The position numbers and the translations under genes are program-made. Shown here piece after piece: positions 9,069-17,713 of a stretch of 64,000 bases of DNA. The stretch covers positions 248,001 to 312,000 of the forward strand of contig DGIS01000022.1 in assembly GCA_002386525.1 (NCBI GenBank), given 5' to 3'. The notes beneath the pieces are model-generated. The model had not been told where the DNA came from. It saw only the letters and a list, made by a program, of their open reading frames with translations, and did not search any database. The stretch's first letter is position 1. Each line of letters opens with the position of its first letter. The stretch comes from Sphingobacterium sp. UBA4616 (GTDB lineage Bacteria; Bacteroidota; Bacteroidia; Sphingobacteriales; Sphingobacteriaceae).

Positions 9069-11147
9069 ATGAAAAATTATAAAATATTAATTGCTTTAAT
9101 GCTTGGATCAGCGGGATTGCTGGGATTAAATGCTTGTAGTAAAGATTTTTTAAAAGAAGAGCAGATCACCACACCGACGACTGACTATTTTAAAACACAG
9201 GCAGGGTTGGATGATCTGGCGACAGGAGTTTACTCGAAGCTGAAATTTAAATATAATTATACCTGGGGCATGGCTCTGTTTAATTTAGGTGTTGACGAGT
9301 TTACGGATGCAAATAACCCCTCTCCGAGCTTCAATAGTTATAGTATGGATCTTAACCCAGCTGAATCAACCTATGGAGGAGCAAATATTCAGCCGGTGTT
9401 TGACAATATGTATAGCGGTATTGAATCGGCTAATACGCTGATTCAGAATGTACCGCTGTATTACGATAAATCCAACGCCAACTATAATACACGCTTAGGC
9501 GAGGGGTACTTTATGCGCGGATATTTTTACCTGCAACTGATTGTACAGTTTGGTGGTGTACCCTTGAAATTGACCCCAACGACAAAAGTAGAATCCTATT
9601 TCACAAGAGCTTCAGAGGATGCTTGTTTTGCGCAGGCCATTTCGGATCTGGAGCAGGCTTATGCTTTGCTGCCCGCTTCGGCCACAGAGTTTGGACGGGT
9701 GACCAAATCTGCCGCAGCACATTATGTTGCGAAGGCTAGATTGACTCGCGCGAGTGAGTTATATGCTTCCTGGAATTCAAAATATATCGCAGAAGATTTG
9801 GATGCGGTTATCAAATACGGAACGGAAGTCGTGGCGGCACATCCCCTGGTTGATGACTATGTAAAATTATGGGATTATCAAAAGGCGAATAGTGCCAATG
9901 AAAAAGTCTCTGAGGTTGTTCTTTCGGCACAGTTTTCGGACGATCAGGCAACCTGGGGACGTTATGGAAATCAGATCCATCTTTACTACCCTGCTGTTTA
10001 TCAGGATTTAGGTGGAACAAGTCGAGACATATCGGGCGATCGTGAATTCTCCTATGCACGTACCACAAACTATACCTTAGATGTCTTTGATCGCGTAAAT
10101 GATTCCCGTTTCTGGAAATCCTTTATTACGATGTATGGCGCCAATAATACCGCGAATGCACCTGTATGGACTGCCGCTAATGCATCTCTTGGACCAGAAG
10201 GAACTGTTGTTGGAGCGAAGCGATTCAAAGGTGGTGAGCTCGGGATTAAATACATTGTTAACAACGCTGGTGATACCCGCTACAAAGCAGTGGCCAGCGA
10301 TGCAACAGGGGTGCTTAAAAATGGCGTGATGCAAAATACCCATACCTTTGTACGTTATTTTCAAGGAGAACCGCAAGCCTGGGTGGGAAAACATGGAAAT
10401 AACGGTTACTATGGTGTACAGTCACGCTATGTGGCGCTTTCAAAGTTTAGAGACGGCTATCGGGTTAGTATCGCCTCAGCCAACGGTACCCGAGATGTGA
10501 TTATGGCACGTTCGGCAGAAGACGTATTGATGGTGGCCGAAGCGTATATCCGCAAGGGTGAAGGCCAGTATGCCAATGCCATACAGTGGATCAATAAACT
10601 ACGTAGCCGTGCCGGCTATAAAAATGGTGAAGACCGCGCGAAAAATGTCGATGGCGGACAAGCCTATAAGAATAATTCCTATGCGGTCGGTAAAGGAGGT
10701 GGTTTTTCCGCTGAAGGTGCAATCTACTGGGAAGGGAACTCTTATTACGAATCCAATAATGATATGACTAAAACAACGGTATCTTCGGAAACACAGATGC
10801 TGATCAATTCGGTCGCTGATATTTATAACTCAGCAGTAGATGCTCCAATCTACCAAAAATTGGGTGCGGCAAGCAATGCGCAGAAAATGATGGCTTTCCT
10901 GTTGAATGAGCGCACGCGTGAATTGTGTGGCGAACTCTACCGCTGGGAAGATCTGGCACGCACCAAAACCTTGGAATCGAGATGGAAGGCTTTCAATGAT
11001 GGGTATGTACGGGGTAATACAGTGTTTAGTCCGAATACGCATTACTATCGGCCAATTCCGCAATCTTTCTTGGATGCAACCACCAATGAAAGTGGTGCTG
11101 CATTGACACCGGCCGAAAAACAGGCTATGCAGAATCCCGGATATTGA
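9069..11147 (+). CDS. SusD/RagB-type surface glycan-binding lipoprotein (pair 2)
   Basis: A 692-residue SusD homolog, longer than the usual 500-600. Lipobox LNAC (Cys23) is followed by SKDFLKEE, a charged stretch compatible with surface display. The SusD fold is supported by YFMRGYFYLQLIVQFGGVPL near residue 145 and the C-terminal LLNERTRELCGELYRWEDLA, and it ends MQNPGY. The extra length lies in the central part (about residues 330-560), where the substrate-binding loops of SusD proteins sit. That could mean a larger binding surface; this is inference. Confidence 0.93.
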   Translation: MKNYKILIALMLGSAGLLGLNACSKDFLKEEQITTPTTDYFKTQAGLDDLATGVYSKLKFKYNYTWGMALFNLGVDEFTDANNPSPSFNSYSMDLNPAESTYGGANIQPVFDNMYSGIESANTLIQNVPLYYDKSNANYNTRLGEGYFMRGYFYLQLIVQFGGVPLKLTPTTKVESYFTRASEDACFAQAISDLEQAYALLPASATEFGRVTKSAAAHYVAKARLTRASELYASWNSKYIAEDLDAVIKYGTEVVAAHPLVDDYVKLWDYQKANSANEKVSEVVLSAQFSDDQATWGRYGNQIHLYYPAVYQDLGGTSRDISGDREFSYARTTNYTLDVFDRVNDSRFWKSFITMYGANNTANAPVWTAANASLGPEGTVVGAKRFKGGELGIKYIVNNAGDTRYKAVASDATGVLKNGVMQNTHTFVRYFQGEPQAWVGKHGNNGYYGVQSRYVALSKFRDGYRVSIASANGTRDVIMARSAEDVLMVAEAYIRKGEGQYANAIQWINKLRSRAGYKNGEDRAKNVDGGQAYKNNSYAVGKGGGFSAEGAIYWEGNSYYESNNDMTKTTVSSETQMLINSVADIYNSAVDAPIYQKLGAASNAQKMMAFLLNERTRELCGELYRWEDLARTKTLESRWKAFNDGYVRGNTVFSPNTHYYRPIPQSFLDATTNESGAALTPAEKQAMQNPGY

Positions 11148-11213
11148 TAATTTTTAAAATCAAACTCAACCTAACCTACCCGTTCTGAACGGGTAGGTTT
11201 TTTTTGTAAAAAT
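11148..11213 (+). repeat. 66-nt terminator element, copy B
   Basis: One mismatch to 5503-5568. As with copy A, it begins at the base after the SusD stop codon. Confidence 0.95.
11173..11205 (+). terminator. Rho-independent terminator of SusCD pair 2
   Basis: AACCTACCCG (11173-11182) and CGGGTAGGTT (11190-11199) form the stem, with eight T at 11198-11205. It is the same hairpin as at 5528-5560. Confidence 0.95.
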
Positions 11214-11336
11214 GCATTCCGTTACAGGATAGCGCAGGATAGGTCCCTTCGCTAGTTTTCTTATCTTACAGCTTGATTCGCCTATCACTGCGAGTCTAAT
11301 TAAACCAAATTGTAAATCAAGGGAAGGAAGTGTTAA

Positions 11337-12398
11337 ATGGATAGAAGATTCTTCTTAAAATCAAATGCATTTTTGTGGATATCAACGTTGCTCCCTCTAG
11401 CTACATCGGGGCGAAAAGGCGGAATAGCGTCGTCCTATTTCACATTGAAACCGATTGGTCGCTCTTTACAATTACAGGATTATTTTATTTGGTGCTCATC
11501 TCCGATCTGGGGGGATGATGGTACGGTTCATCTTTTTTATTCACGTTGGCGAAAGGAAAAAGGGATGGGAGGCTGGATCAAAGGTTCAGAAATAGCGTAC
11601 GCAGTCGCTGATTCTCCTTATGATACATTCCAACATAAGGATGTAGTTCTACAACCTCGGGAAGGATTTTGGGATAGTACAACCTGCCACAATCCACTGA
11701 TAAAAAAGATAGCAGATACTTATTATCTTTTTTATATGGGAAACTCCAATGGCAAGACCGATACGAAGAGAATCGGCGTGGCAACCGCCAAAAGCCTTAA
11801 TGGACCCTGGAAGCGGAGCGATAATCCTCTTTTGTTGCCTGGCCCGCAAGGAGCATGGGATGATCATTGTACGACAAATCCGGCTTTCTTACAAGGCGAC
11901 GATGGTAAATATTGGCTCTACTATAAATCTTGGAATACCGCTGAATACGTACATGATAAAGGTTCTGTCCGGGGAAATCGAAAGTATGGATTGGCGAAAG
12001 CAGATCATCCCTTGGGGCCATACGTTAAAATCGCGGAGCATCCGGTGATTGATTTTTCTGACCGTCCCAACAATGCACAGCTTGAAGACGCTTTCGTTTG
12101 GAAGAAAAATGGAAAATATTTTTTAATCGCAAGAGATATGGGGTTCCATAATCACGAATGTGGATTGATCTTAACATCATCCAATGGCATTCATTGGTCC
12201 GAACCCCAAGTAGCATATTTAAATTTAGCTTCGTATATCGATGAAGCTTCTCCAGCAGCAAACTTGAAACGTTTTGGTCGACTTGAAAGACCGATGGTGC
12301 TGATGGATAAAATAACAGATGAACCGCGTTTCCTTTTTGGAGCCACACAGGGTGGTGCCGCCGGTACTTCAACAACATACGTTTTTGAGATCCTGTGA
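11337..12398 (+). CDS. GH43-like five-bladed beta-propeller glycosidase, exported
   Basis: A 353-residue protein with an N-terminal export signal that carries an RR pair (MDRRFFLKSN, then a hydrophobic stretch), so Tat-type export is possible. The body reads as a beta-propeller of the GH43/GH32/GH117 type. Acidic residues sit at plausible catalytic blades: WGDDGTVHLFYSRW near residue 58, AWDDHCTTNPAF near 175 and QLEDAFVWKKNGKYFLIARD near 245. Such enzymes release arabinose or similar side-chain sugars from pectin. The exact family and sugar cannot be fixed by reading. The start is supported by GGAAGG a few bases upstream. It is the first enzyme gene after the SusCD2 terminator. Confidence 0.75.
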   Translation: MDRRFFLKSNAFLWISTLLPLATSGRKGGIASSYFTLKPIGRSLQLQDYFIWCSSPIWGDDGTVHLFYSRWRKEKGMGGWIKGSEIAYAVADSPYDTFQHKDVVLQPREGFWDSTTCHNPLIKKIADTYYLFYMGNSNGKTDTKRIGVATAKSLNGPWKRSDNPLLLPGPQGAWDDHCTTNPAFLQGDDGKYWLYYKSWNTAEYVHDKGSVRGNRKYGLAKADHPLGPYVKIAEHPVIDFSDRPNNAQLEDAFVWKKNGKYFLIARDMGFHNHECGLILTSSNGIHWSEPQVAYLNLASYIDEASPAANLKRFGRLERPMVLMDKITDEPRFLFGATQGGAAGTSTTYVFEIL

Positions 12399-12517
12399 AG
12401 ATATACCATCGTTTTGTAGACTTTGAGTAAGTAACAGCACAATGGTGCCCTTGTATCTTAAACATCGATGCCAGTGGGCTGGAGGTGCCCGCTCATATAT
12501 TTAAGTATAACCAGAAA

Positions 12518-12530
12518 CAATTATAAGTCA
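12518..12530 (+). promoter_or_regulatory. Leader motif CAATTATAAGTCA before GH28
   Basis: This 13-mer directly abuts the GH28 start codon. Close relatives occur upstream of the pectate lyase gene (20031-20043) and the first FAS1 gene (21561-21573). Its role is unknown; it could aid translation initiation where no Shine-Dalgarno sequence is present. Confidence 0.4.
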
Positions 12531-13931
12531 ATGAAAAAGATTCTTAGTATGATTCTCGCAATTTTTGCCTGCGTAGCAGGTCAAGCGCAACAGACGACCT
12601 GGAGCAGTGCCCAGCAGCCCCTAAAAGAAATTGAACAGCTTAAAAAGATTATTGTGGCCCCCTCATTTAGAAATAAAGATTATTCCATCACCGATTTTGG
12701 GGCACTTGGAGATGGAAAGACAAAAAATACAGCAGCTTTTAAAGAAGCAATTGAAACGTGCAATAAGCAAGGTGGAGGACGGGTGGTGGTTCCTAAAGGG
12801 GTATACTTGACCGGTGCTATTTATTTGAAAAGCAATGTCAATCTTCATGTTAGTGAAGGCGCAACGATACTGTTCAGTAGAGATAGCGCAGATTACCCAA
12901 TGGTATTCACACGTTGGGAAGGTATGGAATGTGTCAATTTTTCCCCATTCATCTATGCGTATAAAGAAGAAAACATTGCCATTACGGGAAAAGGATTGTT
13001 GGATGGAAATGCCGACAATGATCATTGGTGGTATTGGTGCGGTGCGAGAAAATATGGTTGGCATGAAGGCCGCCCTGGCGAACAAAAGCCTGCACGTGCA
13101 ATTTTGCATCAGCAGATGGCCGAAGAGATCGATCCGCACAAAAGGGTATTTGGCGACGGAAATTTTCTCCGGCCCAATTTTGTACAACCTTATCTATGCA
13201 AAAATGTCTGGATTGCTGACGTGAAGTTAATTAATTCTCCGATGTGGAATCTCAATCCTGTCCTATGTGAGAATGTGTTGATTGAAGGAGTGAAAGTGGT
13301 GAGTCATGGACCTAATAATGATGGCTGTGATCCCGAAGCAAGTAAAAATGTATGGATCAGGAATTGCTATTTTGATACCGGCGATGATTGTATTGCCATT
13401 AAGTCTGGACGAGACGAAGATGGCCGCAATATTGGTCGACCTGCGGAGAATCATATCATCGAAAATTGTGAAATGAAAGATGGACATGGCGGTGTCGTTA
13501 TCGGTAGCGAGATTGCCGGCGGAGCTAAAAATATCTACGCGCTGAACAATGTCATGGATAGTCCAAATCTAGATCGTGCCCTTCGGATAAAAACCAGTTC
13601 AAGTAGAGGCGGTACTATCGAAAATGTGTTTTTTTATAACACACAGGTGGGACAGTATAAAGAAGCTGCTGTGCGTTTTAATATGTTCTATGAAAAGCCC
13701 GGAAAACATATTCCGACGATTCGGAATATCTGGGTCGAAAACCTTCAGGTAAAAGGTGGTGGCAAGTATGCTGTGCTCTCCACGGCTTATGAATCTTCAC
13801 CTGTCACTGATTTTACAATGGTGAATTGTAAAATTGAAGGTGTAAAAGAAGCCTATAAAGTAGATTACCTAAAGCATGTAACACTAAAGCATGTCATTGT
13901 TAATGGGAAGGAAATCAAGTCTTTCGATTAG
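12531..13931 (+). CDS. GH28 polygalacturonase, exported
   Basis: A 466-residue right-handed beta-helix enzyme that hydrolyses alpha-1,4-galacturonic acid linkages in homogalacturonan or rhamnogalacturonan. All GH28 hallmarks are present: NNDGCDPE (about residues 262-269), GDDCIAIKSG (284-293, the catalytic Asp pair at 285/286), GHGGVVIGSE (318-327, the catalytic-site His at 319) and RIK (352-354). The N-terminal segment holds the PL/GH28 start motif YSITDFGALGDGKTKNTAAF. I chose the ATG at 12531 because it begins a signal peptide ending GQAQQ; the in-frame ATG at 12468 adds 21 residues that do not look like a signal. The product is probably periplasmic and would cut oligomers imported by the SusCD systems. 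Confidence 0.95.
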   Translation: MKKILSMILAIFACVAGQAQQTTWSSAQQPLKEIEQLKKIIVAPSFRNKDYSITDFGALGDGKTKNTAAFKEAIETCNKQGGGRVVVPKGVYLTGAIYLKSNVNLHVSEGATILFSRDSADYPMVFTRWEGMECVNFSPFIYAYKEENIAITGKGLLDGNADNDHWWYWCGARKYGWHEGRPGEQKPARAILHQQMAEEIDPHKRVFGDGNFLRPNFVQPYLCKNVWIADVKLINSPMWNLNPVLCENVLIEGVKVVSHGPNNDGCDPEASKNVWIRNCYFDTGDDCIAIKSGRDEDGRNIGRPAENHIIENCEMKDGHGGVVIGSEIAGGAKNIYALNNVMDSPNLDRALRIKTSSSRGGTIENVFFYNTQVGQYKEAAVRFNMFYEKPGKHIPTIRNIWVENLQVKGGGKYAVLSTAYESSPVTDFTMVNCKIEGVKEAYKVDYLKHVTLKHVIVNGKEIKSFD

Positions 13932-14039
13932 CATAACCTATCCGTCACGAGAAAATTTAAAGTCCATTGGCCATGAAATAGCATGTTTGTCCTTAAAAAA
14001 GAAAGCTCAGCATCGCTAATGCATGAAATAATTATTGAT

Positions 14040-17000
14040 ATGATACGAAAGTGTTTGATTTTTTGTTGCTTTTCGATTGCCGTATTTTTACAGGAAACTC
14101 TTGCTCAATCCAAGCATTGGCAAGATAACGACCGCACGTTACATTATACCGAAGATCAGGGTGACTTTCTGCTGGTCAATGGGCGATATCGATTTAATCG
14201 CGCGCTTTATGGTAATAACCTCGCATCCCGCGTTGAAGCAGGAGATCTACCCGAATTCGCGTTATACATGCCAGGAATGGGCGGTAATCTGCAATTTGTG
14301 TTAGGCAACAAGCAACTGCGAAAAAAAATGATTGATGCCGATCATATAGAGACAAGATATCGACCTGGAGCGATGCACTATCGTATTCAAGATGCTTTAT
14401 TAGGAAAGGGCTATATTGATATTACTGTCATGGCGCAGGCCAATGCTGAGGGGATGATCGTAAAACTACAGCCGAAAAACGTTAAATCTGATGTACAGCT
14501 GTATGCTATCTATGGGGGAGCGAGCGGACAAACATTCAGTAGAAATGGCGACATAGGCGCTGATCCTGAATCAGGGTTTTACCTTCTTCCAGCGTATTGT
14601 GAGCGTAACCACTATAGACTACACAAAAATAGTTTTGAGCTCAGGTATCAAAACAGGAAAAATGAGCCGCAGTTTATGCAAGGTAGTTTTTCCGATCTCT
14701 CAAAGCTGCGCGTGTCAGATGCTAAGGTTTTGGATGATCTTTCCAATCTGGCGAACCTGGAAAATAGGGGCAGCCCTATTCTTGTGGGAGAATATGATCT
14801 GACTGAAAAAACACATTATATTCAAATCGCTAAGGGTAAGCTTTCGGCCACGGAATTTTCTGAAAGCTCCATAGCGAAGATCTTTGAACAAGCAGAACAG
14901 AAAAGAGCTTCCTTAGCCGGTCGGGTCAAAATAAATACACCGGATCGCTTTATCAATAATTTGGGTGCAGCATTGTCGGTAGCTGCTGACGGTATTTGGG
15001 AATCGCCTACTTTTCTGCATGGTGCTGTGGCATGGCGTATGCGATTGAATGCCTGGCGGGGAGCTTATACAGCAGATGTGTTGGGCTGGCACGATAGGGC
15101 GAAAGAACACTTTTCGAGCTACGCCAATTCGCAGGTAATGGAACCAAGCTCCGGCCCCGTAGTGATGGATACCGCATTACACCTCGCACGACATTTGGAG
15201 AAAATGGGCACCTCCATGTTTTCCAGTGGCTATATTTCCCGCAATCCCAATAACAAGTCTGTCCCCCATCACTACGATATGAACTTGGTCTTTATCGATC
15301 AATTGTTATCGCATTTTAATTATACAGGAGATGTCGCTTATATCAAAGAGATGTGGCCTATCCTGACCCGGCATCTCAATTGGGAAAAGCGCAATTTTGA
15401 TCGTGACAATGATGGCCTGTACGATGCCTATTGTGCGATCTGGGCCAGCGATGGATTGCAATATTCTGGTGGGGCTGTCACGCATACGACCGCTTATATG
15501 TATCGTGCGTATCAGATGATGGCCAAACTCGCAAAGGTTATCGGTGAAGATGCAAATCCCTATCAACAGGAAGCTAATAAGATTCAACAGGCATTAAAAA
15601 ACCGACTTTGGCTAAAAGAAAAGGGATATTTCGCAGAATTTCAGGATGCGCTTGGCAATCAGCTTGTACACGAAAATCCGGGTTTGTGGACCATTTATCA
15701 CGCCGCGGATGTGGCTATCCTAGATGATTTTGAAAGCTATCAAAACCTGCAATATGTAACTAATTATTTGCCAAAGATTCCTATTCGTGTCAAAGGACAA
15801 GAACAGCATGACCTATATACATTGCCTACGACGACATGGCAGCCCTATACCTGGTCCACCAATAATGTTGCTCTAGCCGAGAATTTACAAACGGCTCTTG
15901 CATACTGGCAGTCCGGACGGCCGGATGATGCGTATCAGCTTTGGAAGAGCAACCTTATAGAAAGCATGTATCATGGCATTAGCCCAGGAAATTTTCATCA
16001 ACTCTCCCACTACGATGCATTTCGGGGTGAGTTGTACCGTGATTTTGCCGATCCCATTGGCGTCGCATCGCGAACGTTGGTTGAAGGTTTATTCGGTGTG
16101 CATCCCCGTCTATTGGATAATGAATTATTTATTAAGCCTGGTTTTCCAGCGACATGGAATCATGCGCGGATCGAATTGCCGCAATGGAGTTACGCTTATA
16201 AAAAAGATAACACCACTATTACATTTCAAATTAACACGCGTTATGCAATGCCAGTAAAACTTACGTTGGAAGTTCCAGTAGATTTTACAGCGGTACGTGC
16301 CGTGAAGGTCAATGGAAAGGAAGCCAAGTGGTCGCTAAAATCTTCAGCTATTAATAGGCCATATGTCGTGATTGAATCACACCCTGACAAAGATTTCGAT
16401 ATTTCAATCATCGGTGATGGTCAACTCGAAAGAATAGAAACCAGAAATGTAGAGCAAGCATTCACCGATCAATGGTCAGTCCCCTTAGCTGCTAATACCC
16501 AACTGTTGGAAAGCTTCGATCCTCAAGGTCTTATTGTAAACAGCATAGGGCAAAAATTTTCTTTCGTACAGCAAGAGCGGTTAGGGACCTTTTTTGTGAA
16601 GCTTCAGCAGGGAGAGATGATTTGGTGGCAAGCCGTTGATATTCGGTTATTACCACCATTGAAAGCAACGATTGTAAAAAAGCATGCAGGTTATGGGTTA
16701 ATCGTAGAAAATCGTTCCGTTCACCCGCAAGACCTCAAAATTGAGCATAACAGTTTCCATGCTACCTTAAATTTAAAATCTAATGAAGCAAAAGAACTGC
16801 AGCTTCCAAGTAGTATCTTTTCGAAAGGAACAAACAACTTTTATCTGCGTGGGAAGACTTATCTTCAAAAAATAGATTATACCGATTGGACGATTAAGGA
16901 TAAACCGAGTTTTTTGAAACAAAATTTATCAAATTATTACAATGCCCGTTTGACAGATATATTTCAACAGCAATATCTTTCGCCACGACCAGAAGGTCCG

Positions 17001-17627
17001 ACGTTGCAACTCCCTTGGCAAGGGATAGGAAATTGGTGCTATCCATTGACGACGGCGAATATTGATGACAGCGGAGTCATGAAAAAAGCCGAGCAGAAGG
17101 ATCTAACATACCTAGGTATTCCGTTTCAGCTAAATAACAATTCCAAAAATGTGATCTTTGTCAGTCAGTGGGATAATTATCCTACAAGCGTTAAGATACC
17201 TTTAACAAGTCAGGCCAGCAAAATGTATCTTCTGGTCTCCGGTTCAACAAATCCCATGCAGTCACAGTGTGTCAACGCTACGATTAAGGTGAAATATAGC
17301 GACGGAACTGCAGATACCCTTGATCTGATCAACCCCGTAAACTGGTGGCCAATCGAACAAGACTATTTAGATGACAATCATGCTTTTGATCTCCCTGATG
17401 ATCGTATTCCTTATCGAATCAGTTTAAAATCGGGCGAGCTGTATAAAGGAGGCACCTGGAAGCATTACACCGATATCAAAGGATATAGCAGCAGAGCCAT
17501 TGAAGGCGGAGCGGCTACCTTATTGGATTTACCGTTAAACGTAAAAAAGACGCTCCAATCCGTAGAGCTTATTGCTGTAGCAAACGATGCGGTCATCGGT
17601 CTGATAAGTCTCACTTTAATCCAATAG
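14040..17627 (+). CDS. Large exported protein resembling DUF4450 glycosidase-like family
   Basis: A protein of about 1195 residues. I prefer the ATG at 14040, which starts a clean signal peptide ending LAQS; in-frame ATGs at 13983 and 14019 lie upstream. The N-terminal 330 residues look like a beta-sandwich. Residues 330-760 look like an (alpha/alpha)6 toroid, with HGAVAWRMRLNAWRGAY, NDGLYDAYCAIWASDGL and YHGISPGNFHQLSHYDAFRG, which resemble six-hairpin glycosidases. The C-terminal 400 residues are beta-rich. I assign DUF4450 from memory of its general look, so the family name is tentative. The reaction is unknown. Its place between GH28 and a GH65-like gene suggests it acts on a pectin-derived oligosaccharide in the periplasm. 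Confidence 0.6.
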   Translation: MIRKCLIFCCFSIAVFLQETLAQSKHWQDNDRTLHYTEDQGDFLLVNGRYRFNRALYGNNLASRVEAGDLPEFALYMPGMGGNLQFVLGNKQLRKKMIDADHIETRYRPGAMHYRIQDALLGKGYIDITVMAQANAEGMIVKLQPKNVKSDVQLYAIYGGASGQTFSRNGDIGADPESGFYLLPAYCERNHYRLHKNSFELRYQNRKNEPQFMQGSFSDLSKLRVSDAKVLDDLSNLANLENRGSPILVGEYDLTEKTHYIQIAKGKLSATEFSESSIAKIFEQAEQKRASLAGRVKINTPDRFINNLGAALSVAADGIWESPTFLHGAVAWRMRLNAWRGAYTADVLGWHDRAKEHFSSYANSQVMEPSSGPVVMDTALHLARHLEKMGTSMFSSGYISRNPNNKSVPHHYDMNLVFIDQLLSHFNYTGDVAYIKEMWPILTRHLNWEKRNFDRDNDGLYDAYCAIWASDGLQYSGGAVTHTTAYMYRAYQMMAKLAKVIGEDANPYQQEANKIQQALKNRLWLKEKGYFAEFQDALGNQLVHENPGLWTIYHAADVAILDDFESYQNLQYVTNYLPKIPIRVKGQEQHDLYTLPTTTWQPYTWSTNNVALAENLQTALAYWQSGRPDDAYQLWKSNLIESMYHGISPGNFHQLSHYDAFRGELYRDFADPIGVASRTLVEGLFGVHPRLLDNELFIKPGFPATWNHARIELPQWSYAYKKDNTTITFQINTRYAMPVKLTLEVPVDFTAVRAVKVNGKEAKWSLKSSAINRPYVVIESHPDKDFDISIIGDGQLERIETRNVEQAFTDQWSVPLAANTQLLESFDPQGLIVNSIGQKFSFVQQERLGTFFVKLQQGEMIWWQAVDIRLLPPLKATIVKKHAGYGLIVENRSVHPQDLKIEHNSFHATLNLKSNEAKELQLPSSIFSKGTNNFYLRGKTYLQKIDYTDWTIKDKPSFLKQNLSNYYNARLTDIFQQQYLSPRPEGPTLQLPWQGIGNWCYPLTTANIDDSGVMKKAEQKDLTYLGIPFQLNNNSKNVIFVSQWDNYPTSVKIPLTSQASKMYLLVSGSTNPMQSQCVNATIKVKYSDGTADTLDLINPVNWWPIEQDYLDDNHAFDLPDDRIPYRISLKSGELYKGGTWKHYTDIKGYSSRAIEGGAATLLDLPLNVKKTLQSVELIAVANDAVIGLISLTLIQ

Positions 17628-17713
17628 ATAAATTAAGAAATATTAAAATGTACGCCGAAATTTCTAGTAGAAATCGTGCACTGAGGTAGCGTATATCTAA
17701 AAATACAATATAG

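Noticed and set aside
12468..12530. Upstream start for the GH28 gene
   Set aside because: The extra 21 residues are not signal-like, and the ATG at 12531 begins a clean signal peptide.
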